Below are positions 15,623 to 25,043 of a DNA stretch of 64,000 nt, piece by piece. The DNA comes from Chelativorans sp. (GTDB lineage Bacteria > Pseudomonadota > Alphaproteobacteria > Rhizobiales > Rhizobiaceae). The notes beneath the pieces are model-generated. The model saw nothing but the letters and a program-made list of their open reading frames with translations. It was not told where the DNA came from and made no database searches. The stretch is taken from the NCBI RefSeq assembly GCF_031180965.1, contig NZ_JAPSLH010000002.1, positions 216,449 to 280,448 of the forward strand, written 5' to 3'. How positions within the stretch are numbered: the first letter of the stretch is position 1; every line of letters starts with the position of its first letter. A program made the translations under genes and the position numbers.

Positions 15623-17248
15623 ATGCTAGGTCCGTCGGCCCATATCGACACCTTCACGCGCGACAACCTTCCGCCGCCGGAGGAGTGGCCGGACTTCCTG
15701 CTCGACGGCTTCCAGTATCCCGAATATCTCAATGCCGCCGTGGAGCTCACCGACCGGATGGTCGAGCAGGGCTTCGGCGACCGGACGGCGCTGATCGGCA
15801 ATGGCCGGCGGCGCACCTACAAGGAGCTCTCCGACTGGACCAACCGGCTCGCCCATGCGCTGGTCGAGAATTACGGGATAAAGCCGGGCAACCGGGTGCT
15901 GATCCGCTCCGCCAACAATCCGGCCATGGTCGCCTGCTGGCTGGCCGCCACCAAGGCCGGCGCGGTGGTCGTCAACACCATGCCCATGCTGCGCGCGGGC
16001 GAGCTTGCCAAGATCGTCGACAAGGCGGAGGTCGGCCTCGCCCTTTGCGATACGCGGCTGATGGACGAGCTCGTCGCCTGCGCCAAGGACAGCCGTTTCC
16101 TCAAGCAGGTGGTGGGCTTCGACGGCACGGCCAATCACGATGCCGAGCTTGACCGCATCGCGCTCGGCAAGCCCGTCACCTTCGAGGCCGTGAAGACCGG
16201 CCGTGACGACGTGGCGCTGCTCGGCTTCACCTCGGGCACGACGGGCGTACCCAAGGCGACGATGCATTTCCACCGCGATCTGCTGATCATCGCCGATGCC
16301 TATGCGAAGGAGATCCTGCAGGTGACGCCGGACGACATCTTCGTCGGCTCCCCGCCGCTTGCCTTCACCTTCGGCCTCGGCGGGCTGGCGATCTTTCCCC
16401 TCCGTTTCGGCGCGGCGGCCACGCTTCTGGAGCATGCGACGCCGGCCAACATGATCGACATCATCGAGACCTACAAGGCGACTGTCTCCTTCACCGCGCC
16501 GACGGCCTACCGGGCCATGCTGAAGGCCATGGACGAAGGCGCGGATCTTTCTTCGCTGCGCGCCGCCGTCTCGGCCGGCGAGACCCTGCCGGGGCCCGTC
16601 TTCGAGGAATGGATGAGGAAGACCGGTAAGCCGATTGTCGACGGGATCGGCTCGACCGAGATGCTGCACATCTTCATCTCCAACCGCTTCGGTGAGCTGA
16701 GGCCCGGCTCGACCGGCCGGGCGGTGGGCGGCTACGAGGCCCGCATCGTGGACGAGGACATGCGCGAAGTACCGCGCGGTACGCCCGGCAGGCTGGCCGT
16801 CCGCGGCCCCACCGGGTGCCGCTACATGGCCGATGACCGACAGCGCGACTATGTGCGCAATGGCTGGAACATCACCGGGGACACATTCCTCCAGGACGAG
16901 GAAGGCTATTTCCACTTCGTCGCCCGTTCCGACGACATGATCATCAGCGCCGGCTACAATATAGCCGGGCCGGAGGTGGAGGCGGCGCTGCTGGCCCATC
17001 CCGACGTCGCCGAATGCGCGGTGATCGGCGCGCCCGACCAGGAGCGCGGTCAGATCGTGGAGGCCCATGTGGTGCTGGTTGAGGGCGTGGCGCGGGACGA
17101 GGCCTGCGTCAAGCGGCTGCAGGATCATGTGAAGGCCACCATCGCGCCCTACAAATACCCGCGCTCGATCAGGTTCACCGACGCCCTGCCCAAGACGCTG
17201 ACCGGAAAGATCCAGCGCTTCCGGCTGAGGACGGAGAGCCCCACTTGA
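15623..17248 (+). CDS. abmG: 2-Aminobenzoate-CoA ligase (benzoate-CoA ligase family)
   Basis: This activates anthranilate with ATP and coenzyme A to 2-aminobenzoyl-CoA, the entry to the CoA-dependent aerobic route. The 541-residue protein has the adenylate-forming motifs [15 protein letters not shown] (about residue 200), the [11 protein letters not shown] motif that replaces the usual YGxTE, and the C-terminal catalytic lysine in [13 protein letters not shown]. Start ATG 15623 ([18 protein letters not shown]) fits the family; earlier in-frame sequence is intergenic. kynA begins inside its stop codon. The other genes needed for tryptophan-to-anthranilate conversion and for 2-aminobenzoyl-CoA breakdown are in the same island, which is the strongest evidence for substrate. 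Benzoate or salicylate as alternative substrates cannot be excluded. Confidence 0.8.
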   Translation: MLGPSAHIDTFTRDNLPPPEEWPDFLLDGFQYPEYLNAAVELTDRMVEQGFGDRTALIGNGRRRTYKELSDWTNRLAHALVENYGIKPGNRVLIRSANNPAMVACWLAATKAGAVVVNTMPMLRAGELAKIVDKAEVGLALCDTRLMDELVACAKDSRFLKQVVGFDGTANHDAELDRIALGKPVTFEAVKTGRDDVALLGFTSGTTGVPKATMHFHRDLLIIADAYAKEILQVTPDDIFVGSPPLAFTFGLGGLAIFPLRFGAAATLLEHATPANMIDIIETYKATVSFTAPTAYRAMLKAMDEGADLSSLRAAVSAGETLPGPVFEEWMRKTGKPIVDGIGSTEMLHIFISNRFGELRPGSTGRAVGGYEARIVDEDMREVPRGTPGRLAVRGPTGCRYMADDRQRDYVRNGWNITGDTFLQDEEGYFHFVARSDDMIISAGYNIAGPEVEAALLAHPDVAECAVIGAPDQERGQIVEAHVVLVEGVARDEACVKRLQDHVKATIAPYKYPRSIRFTDALPKTLTGKIQRFRLRTESPT

Positions 17249-18081
17249 CCGAGCCCCACGATCCCGCGGCGGAAGGTGCCGAGATGTCGTTCCGGGACCG
17301 CATGTCCTATAGCGACTATCTGCATCTGGAGCGCGTGCTCGAGGCCCAGGAACCCCTGTCCTCCTCGCATGACGAGTTGCTGTTCATCATCCAGCACCAG
17401 ACCTCCGAACTCTGGATGAAGCTTGCCCTGCACGAAATCAGCTCGGCGATGCGCATGATCCGCGCCGACAATCTGGAGCCGTCCTTCAAGATGCTGTCCC
17501 GGGTGGCGCGCATCTTCGAGCAATTGAACAGCGCCTGGGACGTGCTGCGGACGATGACGCCGAGTGAATACACCGAATTCCGCGGCGCGCTTGGCCAATC
17601 CTCCGGCTTCCAGTCCTGGCAGTACCGTGCCATCGAGTTCATGGCCGGCAACAGGAATCCCGCGATGCTGCGCCCGCATGCGCACCGGCAGGAGGTGGTG
17701 CAGAAGCTGGAGGCGATCCTGGCGGAACCCTCGCTTTATGACGAGGCGATCCTCCTGCTCGGCCGCAGCGGCTTCGATATCGGCGCCGACGGCAGGCGCA
17801 GCGACTGGCGGCAGGCCCGCTCCGAGAGTGAGGAGGTGCTGGAGGCCTGGCGCACGGTCTATCGCGATCCGCAGCGCTACTGGCAGTTCTACGAACTGGC
17901 CGAGAAGCTGGTGGATTTCGAGGACTATTTCCGCCGCTGGCGCTTCAACCATGTAACGACGGTGGAGCGCATCATCGGCCTGAAGCGCGGCACCGGCGGC
18001 ACCGCCGGGGTTTCGTATCTCAAAAAGATGCTGGAGGTTGAACTGTTTCCAGAACTCTGGAAAGTTCGCACCAGGCTCTGA
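17245..18081 (+). CDS. kynA: Tryptophan 2,3-dioxygenase
   Basis: This is a heme enzyme that opens the indole ring of L-tryptophan to N-formylkynurenine, step 1 of the pathway. The 278-residue protein shows the family core [13 protein letters not shown] and [19 protein letters not shown] near the N-terminus, and the heme/substrate region [20 protein letters not shown]. The TTG at 17245 overlaps the ligase stop. An ATG at 17284 with GGAAGG upstream would give 265 residues. I prefer TTG because the residues between ([13 protein letters not shown]) resemble rhizobial relatives. The gene is co-transcribed with the ligase and followed by the importer genes. Confidence 0.92.
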   Translation: MTEPHDPAAEGAEMSFRDRMSYSDYLHLERVLEAQEPLSSSHDELLFIIQHQTSELWMKLALHEISSAMRMIRADNLEPSFKMLSRVARIFEQLNSAWDVLRTMTPSEYTEFRGALGQSSGFQSWQYRAIEFMAGNRNPAMLRPHAHRQEVVQKLEAILAEPSLYDEAILLLGRSGFDIGADGRRSDWRQARSESEEVLEAWRTVYRDPQRYWQFYELAEKLVDFEDYFRRWRFNHVTTVERIIGLKRGTGGTAGVSYLKKMLEVELFPELWKVRTRL

Positions 18082-18109
18082 AAACATGAGCTTCTAGGGA
18101 GGATACTCG

Positions 18110-19246
18110 ATGAAAAGCATTGCAGCAGGCATTTTCGGGCTGAGCCTCGTGGCCTCCAGCCTGGCCTATGCCGAGCCGGTGAAGATCGGCGTCATCACCA
18201 CCTTGTCGGGCGGCGGCGCCGGGCTCGGCATCGACATGCGCGACGCCTTCACGCTCGCCATGAAGCAGGCGGGCAACGAGGAGATCGAGCTCGTCATCGA
18301 GGACGACGCCCAGAAGCCCGAACTCGCGGTGCAGATCGCCGAGAAGATGATCCAGAGCGACAAGGTCGACCTGATGACCGGCATCATCTGGTCGAACCTG
18401 GCCATGGCCGTGGTGCCCAATGTGGTGGCGCAGGACATCATCTACTTGTCGCCCAATGCCGGCCCCTCGGCACTGGCCGGCGCCAACTGCAACCCGAACT
18501 ATTTCAACGTCGCCTATCAGAACGACAATTTCCACGAGGCGATGGGGCAATACGCCAGCGAGAACTACAAGAAGACATTCATTCTCGCGCCCAACTATCC
18601 GGCGGGCAAGGATTCGCTCACAGGTTTCAAGCGATTCTACAAGGGCGAGCTTGCCGGCGAGCTTTATACGCAGGTAGGCCAGACCGACTATGCCGCCGAG
18701 ATCGCGCAGATCCGCGCCTCGGGAGCGGATTCGGTGTTCTTCTTCCTGCCGGGCGGCATGGGCATCGCCTTCATGAAGCAATACGCGCAATCGGGCGTCG
18801 GTATTCCCGTCATGGGCCCGAGCTTCTCCTTCAGCCAGGACGTGCTGCCGGCCGTGGGAGATGCCGCCCTCGGCGTGAAGAACTCGGCCTCCTGGTCCAA
18901 GGACCTCGACAACGAGGCCAACAAGAAATTCGTCGAGGCGTTCCAGGCGGAGTACGGCCGGCTGCCCTCCATCTACGCGGCACAGAGCTGGGATACGGCA
19001 AACCTCATCCTGTCCGCCCTGTCCAAGGCAAGCGTGAAGGACAAGGAAGCTTTCAGGGCGGCATTGAAGGAGGCTGATTTTGCATCCGTGCGCGGCGACT
19101 TCGAGTTCAATACAAACAACCACCCCATCCAGGACATCTATATCCGCGAGGTCATCAAGGAGGGCGACGTGCTGACCAACAAGATCGTCGCCACGGCCTT
19201 CGAGGATCACAAGGACGCCTACGCCGAACAATGCCAGATGCAGTAG
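18110..19246 (+). CDS. Periplasmic binding protein of branched-chain-type ABC importer
   Basis: This is the periplasmic receptor of a LivJ/LivK-type (HAAT) importer. The 378-residue precursor has a signal peptide MKSIAAGIFGLSLVASSLAYA. The mature part follows the Peripla_BP_6 pattern (KIGVITTLSGGGAGLGIDMR, FFFLPGGMGIAFMKQY, YAAQSWDTANLIL). AGGGAGGATAC precedes the ATG. Lying directly after kynA and before the permeases, it probably imports tryptophan, kynurenine or an aromatic acid rather than leucine or valine. That substrate is inferred from context only. Confidence 0.85.
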   Translation: MKSIAAGIFGLSLVASSLAYAEPVKIGVITTLSGGGAGLGIDMRDAFTLAMKQAGNEEIELVIEDDAQKPELAVQIAEKMIQSDKVDLMTGIIWSNLAMAVVPNVVAQDIIYLSPNAGPSALAGANCNPNYFNVAYQNDNFHEAMGQYASENYKKTFILAPNYPAGKDSLTGFKRFYKGELAGELYTQVGQTDYAAEIAQIRASGADSVFFFLPGGMGIAFMKQYAQSGVGIPVMGPSFSFSQDVLPAVGDAALGVKNSASWSKDLDNEANKKFVEAFQAEYGRLPSIYAAQSWDTANLILSALSKASVKDKEAFRAALKEADFASVRGDFEFNTNNHPIQDIYIREVIKEGDVLTNKIVATAFEDHKDAYAEQCQMQ

Positions 19247-19319
19247 CTGGGCGGCATGCGCGAGGCCGGAGCGGCTCGTCTACGGACTCCCTGCCGACCG
19301 GATATACGGGCCCCCGCAG

Positions 19320-19353
19320 CACCCCTCTCAGGCTCGACAGCCGGAGAGGGGTG
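19320..19353 (+). other. Hairpin after the livK-type gene
   Basis: A perfect 10-bp inverted repeat, CACCCCTCTC (19320-19329) and GAGAGGGGTG (19344-19353), has a 14-base loop. It is followed by TAAAGG rather than a T-tract. It lies in the 201-base gap between the binding protein and the first permease. It likely stabilises the upstream mRNA or causes partial termination. Confidence 0.6.
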
Positions 19354-19447
19354 TAAAGGCCGCTACAGCGAACTTTCTACCGGCGGTCAGCCACCCGGCA
19401 TGACCGGTAGCTCGATGCCCTGATACCCCTTCCCCGGATCCTGCCCA

Positions 19448-20368
19448 TTGTCCGCTGCCCTCCTCCTTGAACAGCTCCTGAACGGCCTGCAGCTCGGCGT
19501 CATGCTGTTCCTGATGGCGGCCGGCCTGACGCTCATCTTCGGCGTCATGGGCCTCATAAACCTCGCGCATGGCTCCCTCTACATGGTCGGCGCGTTTGCC
19601 TGTGCGATGATCGCGTCCGCCACCGGCTCCTTCTGGATCGGCCTTGCGGCCAGCCTGGTAGCGGCCGCCGCCGCCGGCGCGATCGTGGAGGTGCTCGTCA
19701 TCCGCCGGCTCTATCAGCGCGACCATCTCGACCAGGTGCTTGCGACCTTCGCGCTCATCCTGATCTTTTCCGAAGGCACGCGCTGGCTGTTCGGCTCCTT
19801 TCCCCTCTATCTCGATATCCCACCGCTGCTCCAGGGGGCCGTGCCCCTGCCCGGCGGAGGCCAGTATCAGCTCTACCGACTGGCCGTCATCGGCGTCGGC
19901 GTCGTCGTGGCCGCCGGCCTTTACCTGCTGATTTCCCGCACCCGGCTCGGCATGCGCATCCGCGCGGGCGAGTCGGACCGCGAGATGATCGCCGCCCTGG
20001 GCGTCGACATCTCCACCCTCTATACGGTCGTGTTCGCCCTCGGTGCGGCGCTCGCCGGCCTTGCCGGAGCTCTTGTCGGCGCGCTGCAATCGGTGCAGGT
20101 GGGAATGGGCGAGCCGGTGCTGATCCTCGCCTTCGTGGTGATCGTGATCGGCGGCATCGGCTCCATCAAGGGCGCGCTGTTCGGCGCCGTCCTCGTCGGC
20201 GTGGTCGACACTATGGGCCGCTTCCTGCTTCCGCAGGCACTGTCGCTGATGCTTCCGGCCTCGCAGGCCAATCTCGTGGGCGCGGCGCTTGCCTCCATGC
20301 TGATCTATATCGTTATGGCGCTCATCCTGGCGATCAGGCCGAGCGGCCTGTTCTCCGCGCAGTCGTGA
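19448..20368 (+). CDS. Branched-chain-type ABC permease (LivH family)
   Basis: This is an inner-membrane channel subunit. The 306-residue protein is highly hydrophobic with about eight helices. It starts LLLEQLLNGLQLGVMLFLMAAG and continues LTLIFGVMGLINLAHGSLYM, the LivH signature, with VVIVIGGIGSIKGALFGA later. The TTG start at 19448 keeps the complete first helix. An ATG at 19503 would cut into it. The gene is seven bases upstream of the LivM-type gene and belongs to the kyn/abm plus-strand operon. Confidence 0.88.
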   Translation: MSAALLLEQLLNGLQLGVMLFLMAAGLTLIFGVMGLINLAHGSLYMVGAFACAMIASATGSFWIGLAASLVAAAAAGAIVEVLVIRRLYQRDHLDQVLATFALILIFSEGTRWLFGSFPLYLDIPPLLQGAVPLPGGGQYQLYRLAVIGVGVVVAAGLYLLISRTRLGMRIRAGESDREMIAALGVDISTLYTVVFALGAALAGLAGALVGALQSVQVGMGEPVLILAFVVIVIGGIGSIKGALFGAVLVGVVDTMGRFLLPQALSLMLPASQANLVGAALASMLIYIVMALILAIRPSGLFSAQS

Positions 20369-20375
20369 GGGGCCG

Positions 20376-21347
20376 ATGACGCGCGAAACCTTCGCCAACG
20401 CGCTTCTTGCGCTTCTGCTTCTCGCGGTGCCGATCGCCGCCTCCTACATGGGCGAGCCATTCTATGTCACCCTTGCCACGCGCATTGCCGTACTTGCGCT
20501 GGCGGCAGTGGGGCTCAACATCGCGCTGGGGCTTGGCGGCCTCGTCTCTTTCGGCCACGCAGCCTTCTTCGGGCTGGGCGGCTATGCCGCGGGCGTGCTG
20601 GCGACCCACGCCTTCAATGCAGAGCCGCTGCTTTTCGGGATTGCCTCCACGACCTCCATGCCGGTGATCTGGCTCGTCGCGATCGTCGTCTGCGGCCTCG
20701 TCGCGCTGCCGATCGGGGCGGTGAGCCTGCGCACCGCCGGCGTCTATTTCATCATGATCACGCTCGCCTTCGCGCAGATGATCTATTATTTCGCCGTCTC
20801 CTGGCCCGCCTATGGCGGCGAGGACGGGCTTTCCATCTATGTGCGCAACACCTTTCCGGGGCTGAACACGGCGCAGCCCCTCCCCTTCTTCCTCATCTGC
20901 TACGTCCTGCTTCTTCTCGGCCTTCTGCTCTTCCGATTCCTGCGGGATTCGCGTTTCGGGGCTGCACTCCAGGCGGCAAGGCAGAACGCCACCCGCCTCG
21001 CCGCAGTGGGCATTCCGCCCTTCAAGATCCGTCTGGTCGCCTTTGCCATTTCGGCGATGGTCACCGGGCTGGCGGGAGCGCTCTTTGCTGACCTCAACCG
21101 CTTCGCCAGCCCCTCCATGCTTTCCTGGCATATGTCGGGCGAGCTGATCGTGCTCATCGTGCTGGGCGGCATCGGCCGGCAATTCGGGCCGGTGGCCGGC
21201 GCCATGCTCTTCGTTCTGCTTGAATATGTGCTGGGCGGGATCACCGAGCGCTGGCAGTTCTTTCTTGGGCTCATCCTGCTCGGCGTCGTGCTCTTTGCGC
21301 GCGGCGGACTGATCGGCCTTCTCGCCGGGAGGGCGCGCCATGGCTGA
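20376..21347 (+). CDS. Branched-chain-type ABC permease (LivM family)
   Basis: This is the second channel subunit of the same importer. The 323-residue protein has about nine to ten membrane helices and the LivM motifs LGLGGLVSFGHAAFFGLGGY and VLGGIGRQFGPVAGAM. The start ATG at 20376 follows GAGGGG. Its end overlaps the LivG start by eight bases. With LivH it should form the heterodimeric pore for the aromatic substrate inferred for this operon. Confidence 0.9.
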   Translation: MTRETFANALLALLLLAVPIAASYMGEPFYVTLATRIAVLALAAVGLNIALGLGGLVSFGHAAFFGLGGYAAGVLATHAFNAEPLLFGIASTTSMPVIWLVAIVVCGLVALPIGAVSLRTAGVYFIMITLAFAQMIYYFAVSWPAYGGEDGLSIYVRNTFPGLNTAQPLPFFLICYVLLLLGLLLFRFLRDSRFGAALQAARQNATRLAAVGIPPFKIRLVAFAISAMVTGLAGALFADLNRFASPSMLSWHMSGELIVLIVLGGIGRQFGPVAGAMLFVLLEYVLGGITERWQFFLGLILLGVVLFARGGLIGLLAGRARHG

Positions 21348-22089
21348 CCCGGTGCTCGAGATCCGCGACCTGCGGAAAAGCTTCGGTGCGCTGAAGGCAA
21401 CGGACGGCGTCAGCCTGACGCTGCTGCCCGGCGAAATTCATGCCCTCATCGGCCCGAACGGCGCCGGCAAGAGCACGCTGATCCACCAGATATCCGGGGC
21501 GCTCAAGCCCGACGGCGGCACGATCCGCTTCCTCGGGCAGGATATTGGCGGCCTCGGCATGGCGGCGCGGGCGCGGCTGGGGCTGGCACGCAGTTTCCAG
21601 ACCTCCTCGCTCGCGCAGGAATTTTCCGCCCTCCGCAATGTCATGCTTGCGGTGCAGGCGAAACAAGGATCGAGCCTGCGCTTCTTCCGCCCGGTGATGC
21701 GCGACAAAAGCCTCACCGAACCAGCCATGGCGATGCTGGAGCGGGTTGGCCTTGCGGCGCGCGCGCAGGTGCCGGCCGCCGAGCTTTCCCATGGCGAGCG
21801 CCGCCAGCTGGAAATCGCCATTGCCCTGGCGCTCGGGCCAAAGGCGTTCCTGCTCGACGAGCCTATGGCCGGCATGGGACCTGAAGGCTCGAAGAGCCTG
21901 ACGAGATTCCTCGACGATTTGCGCCGCGAAGCACCGATCCTTCTCGTGGAGCACGACATGGACGCCGTCTTCGCGCTCGCCGACCGCATCTCCGTACTCG
22001 TCTATGGCCGCATCATCGCCACGGGCAAGGTGGACGAGATCCGCAACGATCCCGAGGTTCGCCGGGCCTATCTGGGGGACGCCGCGTGA
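21340..22089 (+). CDS. Branched-chain-type ABC ATPase (LivG family)
   Basis: This is an ATP-hydrolysing subunit on the cytoplasmic side. The 249-residue protein has Walker A IGPNGAGKST (about residues 38-47), signature ELSHGERRQLEIA, Walker B AFLLDEPMAGM and the switch histidine in LVEHDMDAVFALADRI. The signature has SHGE where many ABC proteins have SGGQ, which is usual for LivG. It overlaps LivM by eight bases and LivF by four. Confidence 0.92.
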   Translation: MADPVLEIRDLRKSFGALKATDGVSLTLLPGEIHALIGPNGAGKSTLIHQISGALKPDGGTIRFLGQDIGGLGMAARARLGLARSFQTSSLAQEFSALRNVMLAVQAKQGSSLRFFRPVMRDKSLTEPAMAMLERVGLAARAQVPAAELSHGERRQLEIAIALALGPKAFLLDEPMAGMGPEGSKSLTRFLDDLRREAPILLVEHDMDAVFALADRISVLVYGRIIATGKVDEIRNDPEVRRAYLGDAA

Positions 22090-22772
22090 GCCTGCTCGAA
22101 GTCGACCGTCTCGAAAGCTTTTATGGCGCCTCTCAGGCGCTGTTCGGCGTCGGCCTGGATGTGAAGGAGGGCGAGGTCGTCGCCCTGATGGGCCGCAACG
22201 GGATGGGCAAGACGACGACGATCCGCACGATTTTCGGCCTTATCCGGCCGCGCTCCGGGACCATCCGCTTCGCCGGACGGGAGATCGCGGGGAAGCTTCC
22301 TCACCGCATTGCACGGCTGGGGCTTGGCCTGGTGCCGGAGGGCCGCCGCTGCTTCCCCAACCTCACGGTGACGGAAAACCTTGTCGCCGCCGCCCGCAAT
22401 GGCGAATGGACGCTGCAGAAAGTGGTGGACCTCTTTCCCAGGCTCGGCGAACGGCGCAACCAATACGCCAACACCCTGTCGGGCGGTGAGCAGCAGATGC
22501 TGGCGATCGGCCGCGCACTGATGACCAATCCTCGCCTTCTTGTCCTCGACGAGGCGACGGAGGGGCTCGCGCCGGTGATCCGCCGCGACATCTGGGCGGC
22601 CATCGCAAAGCTCAAGGCAGGCGGCCAATCGATCCTGGTTGTCGACAAGACACTCTCGGAACTCCTGGCGGTCGCCGACCGCTGCTTCGTTCTGGAAAAG
22701 GGCGTGACCGTATTCGAGGGCACACCTCAGGCGCTCACGCCGGACCTGCAGGACCGGTATCTAGGGGTCTGA
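22086..22772 (+). CDS. Branched-chain-type ABC ATPase (LivF family)
   Basis: This is the second ATPase of the importer. The 228-residue protein has Walker A MGRNGMGKTT, signature NTLSGGEQQMLAIGRAL and Walker B LLVLDEATEGLAPVI. A short form and the LAPVI tail are typical of LivF. GTG start 22086 overlaps the LivG stop. It is the last gene of the plus-strand operon and ends 21 bases from the convergent kynU. A small GAGCG/CGCTC hairpin there is too short for a convincing terminator. Confidence 0.92.
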   Translation: MSLLEVDRLESFYGASQALFGVGLDVKEGEVVALMGRNGMGKTTTIRTIFGLIRPRSGTIRFAGREIAGKLPHRIARLGLGLVPEGRRCFPNLTVTENLVAAARNGEWTLQKVVDLFPRLGERRNQYANTLSGGEQQMLAIGRALMTNPRLLVLDEATEGLAPVIRRDIWAAIAKLKAGGQSILVVDKTLSELLAVADRCFVLEKGVTVFEGTPQALTPDLQDRYLGV

Positions 22773-22793
22773 CCGCCCTGAGCGCATTCCGCT

Positions 22794-24041
22794 CTAGGTC
22801 ACGGCCGCCCTTACCGCAAACCGCTCCTCCCTCCACGCCTCCGTCCGCAGCACCTCCTCCAGCACTTCGACTGCGTACCAGACATCGCGGTAGCTCAGAT
22901 AAAGCGGCGTGAAGCCGAAACGCATTGTGGAAGGCGCACGGAAGTCGCCGATCACGCCCCGTTCGATCAGCGCCTGCATGACCTCATAGGCGTGAGGGTG
23001 GGCGAAGGAGACCTGGCTGCCGCGCCTTGCCCGTTCGCGGGGGCTTTCAAGCGTCAGGCCGACCCCCCCGCATCGCGCCTCGACCAGCCGGATGAACAGG
23101 TCCGTGAGCGCTAGGCTCTTTTCGCGCACCGCCGTCATCTCGACACCCTCCCAGGCATCGAGCGCAGCTTGCAGCGCCCTCAGCGAGAGCACCGGCTGCG
23201 TGCCGCACTGGAATTTCCGGATGCCGGCATCGCCGTGAAAATGCGGCTCGAAGGCGAAGGGGCGCGCATGGCCCCACCAGCCGCTGAGCGGCTGGAGCGC
23301 CTCGGCCTGATGCCGCCTTGCGACATAGATGAAGGCCGGCGATCCGGGTCCCCCATTCAGATATTTGTAGGTGCAGCCGACCGCGAAATCGACATTCGCA
23401 CGGTCGAGCTCGACCGGCAGGGCGCCCGCCGAATGGCAGATATCCCAGACGACCAGCGCGCCAGCCTCATGCGCCCTGCGCGTCAGGACCGCCAGGTCGC
23501 GCAGCTCACCGGACTTGTAGTTGACGTGGTTGACGAGAACGACGGCGGTGCGCTCATCGATCAAATCCTCGATGGCCGGCGCATCGACGCCCTCGAGCAG
23601 CATCCGCGTGCCCGTGCGCGTGGAGAGCACGCCCTCGGCCATATAGAGGTCGGTCGGGAAGCTGCTGGCTTCGGCGACGATTACCGGGCGCTCCGGCCGC
23701 AGCCCCATCGCCGCGTGCACGGCCTTGTAGATATTGATGGAGGTCGTGTCGCAGACGACGGTCTGGCCGGGCTCCGCGCCGATGAGCCGCCCGATACGGT
23801 CGCCGAGCGTGATGGGCAGGTCGAACCAGCCGGCCGTGTTCCAGCTGCGGATCAGCCCCTCGCCCCATTCGTCCCTGGCTGTCTTTTCGAGTTCGCCGAA
23901 AACGGCAGGCGAAGCGGGTCCGAGCGAATTGCCGTCGAGATAGACGATCCCTTCCGGCAGCGTGAACCTCTCGCGTATCGGGCCCAGCGGATCGGCGGCG
24001 TCCATCGCCTCGATGGCGGCGAGGGTCAAAGCTCTAGGCAT
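22794..24041 (-). CDS. kynU: Kynureninase
   Basis: This is a PLP enzyme that splits kynurenine into anthranilate and alanine, step 3 of the pathway. The 415-residue protein has the N-terminal VYLDGNSLGPAS motif, the PLP-phosphate loop near VVCDTTSINIYK, aspartate in VVWDICHSAGALP and the Schiff-base lysine in CTYKYLNGGPGSPAF. It is the last gene of the minus-strand abm operon, six bases after the DNA glycosylase gene. Its product anthranilate feeds the CoA ligase encoded on the opposite strand, so the two operons converge both physically and metabolically. Confidence 0.95.
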   Translation of the reverse strand: MPRALTLAAIEAMDAADPLGPIRERFTLPEGIVYLDGNSLGPASPAVFGELEKTARDEWGEGLIRSWNTAGWFDLPITLGDRIGRLIGAEPGQTVVCDTTSINIYKAVHAAMGLRPERPVIVAEASSFPTDLYMAEGVLSTRTGTRMLLEGVDAPAIEDLIDERTAVVLVNHVNYKSGELRDLAVLTRRAHEAGALVVWDICHSAGALPVELDRANVDFAVGCTYKYLNGGPGSPAFIYVARRHQAEALQPLSGWWGHARPFAFEPHFHGDAGIRKFQCGTQPVLSLRALQAALDAWEGVEMTAVREKSLALTDLFIRLVEARCGGVGLTLESPRERARRGSQVSFAHPHAYEVMQALIERGVIGDFRAPSTMRFGFTPLYLSYRDVWYAVEVLEEVLRTEAWREERFAVRAAVT

Positions 24042-24047
24042 CGTTCC

Positions 24048-24611
24048 CTAAAACCTCCGGCTGACATAGCGCGAGTCCTTCAGCCCGAACCGCCAGGGCG
24101 TTTCGGCGGCGCGCGAGATTCCGATGCGCGGCCCCGCAACCACTGCCGCTTTTCCGTCCCCCAGCACCAGCCGGAAGGGCGGCTCATAGAGGGCGAGCCC
24201 ATCCATCGCCTTGTCAATGCCAAGCGCCTGGCAAAGCCGACCCGGCCCGGCGCAAAGCTGCGGCAGCGCTTTCGTCCCGCGCCGCTCCTGCATCGCATCA
24301 ATTCCAACCGTCGGCTCGAGCGCCCTCATCAGGACGGCGCTGCCGGGCAGGCAGACGAAGTTCAGGCACCAGTGGATGCCGTAGGAGCGGTAGACATAGG
24401 CGTGCGCGGGCGGCCCGAACATGGACTTGTTGCTCGCCGTCTGCCCTCGGTAGCTGTGCGATGCCGGGTCCTCGTGGTCGTAGGCCTCGGTTTCGACGAT
24501 GATCCCGCCCGCCGAGCCCACGAGCAGTTCCGCGCCGATCAGCCGCTTCGCCACCTCTGGAGCCGGCTGCGAGAAGAATTCGATCAGGGCCCTGCGCGGA
24601 GAGGCGTCCAT
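24048..24611 (-). CDS. DNA-3-methyladenine glycosylase, AAG/MPG family
   Basis: This is a base-excision repair enzyme removing alkylated purines and hypoxanthine. The 187-residue protein shows the AAG family features [17 protein letters not shown], a tyrosine-rich [17 protein letters not shown] stretch and late [11 protein letters not shown]. Length is usual for bacterial members. It is an odd member of an aromatic-degradation operon, sitting between ridA and kynU with only a few bases on either side. No catabolic role is known to me. It may simply ride in the operon, or protect DNA from reactive intermediates; the latter is speculation. Confidence 0.85.
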   Translation of the reverse strand: MDASPRRALIEFFSQPAPEVAKRLIGAELLVGSAGGIIVETEAYDHEDPASHSYRGQTASNKSMFGPPAHAYVYRSYGIHWCLNFVCLPGSAVLMRALEPTVGIDAMQERRGTKALPQLCAGPGRLCQALGIDKAMDGLALYEPPFRLVLGDGKAAVVAGPRIGISRAAETPWRFGLKDSRYVSRRF

Positions 24612-24614
24612 CGC

Positions 24615-25010
24615 TCAATCCGGCACGACCGCCGTGGCCTGGATCTCCACCTTCGCGCGATCCTCCATCAGGGCCGTGACCTGCACGGCAGCCATCGCCG
24701 GATAATGCCGGCCGAACACGTTCCGGTAGGCGACACCGATATCCTTCAGGCGGGCGAGGTATTCTCGTTTGTCGATGAAGTACCAGGTCATGGAGGTGAT
24801 GTGCTCCGGCTTCGCATCCGCTTCGGCGAGCACGGCAACGATGTTCGAGAGCGTCTGGCGCACCTGGTCGACCAGGTCGTCGCTCTCGAATTCGCAAACC
24901 CTGTTCCAGCCGACCTGCCCGCCCACGAAGACCAGCCTTCCGCGGGCGGCAATTCCGTTCGCGTAGCCGACGGGTTTGGCCCATCCCTCGGGCTGCAAGA
25001 TAGTATGCAC
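24615..25010 (-). CDS. RidA/YjgF-family enamine or imine deaminase
   Basis: RidA-family proteins hydrolyse reactive enamines and imines, releasing ammonia. The 131-residue product has the family shape (GYANGIAARGRLVFVGGQVGW, then DQVRQTLSNIVAVLAEADAKP, ending VEIQATAVVPD). The conserved arginine of active RidA proteins, usually just before the C-terminal third, is not obvious to me in YFGRHYPAMAAVQ-like context, where GRHYPA is seen instead. It lies in the abm operon. The ring-reduced 2-aminobenzoyl-CoA product is an enamine, so a pathway role in removing the amino group is plausible. Confidence 0.85.
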   Translation of the reverse strand: MHTILQPEGWAKPVGYANGIAARGRLVFVGGQVGWNRVCEFESDDLVDQVRQTLSNIVAVLAEADAKPEHITSMTWYFIDKREYLARLKDIGVAYRNVFGRHYPAMAAVQVTALMEDRAKVEIQATAVVPD

Positions 25011-25043
25011 GATGAACTACTCCGTTCGTCCCCTAAGGCTGGC

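Noticed and set aside
22780..22794. GAGCG/CGCTC repeat as terminator between the livF-type gene and kynU
   Set aside because: The stem has only five pairs and there is no T-tract.
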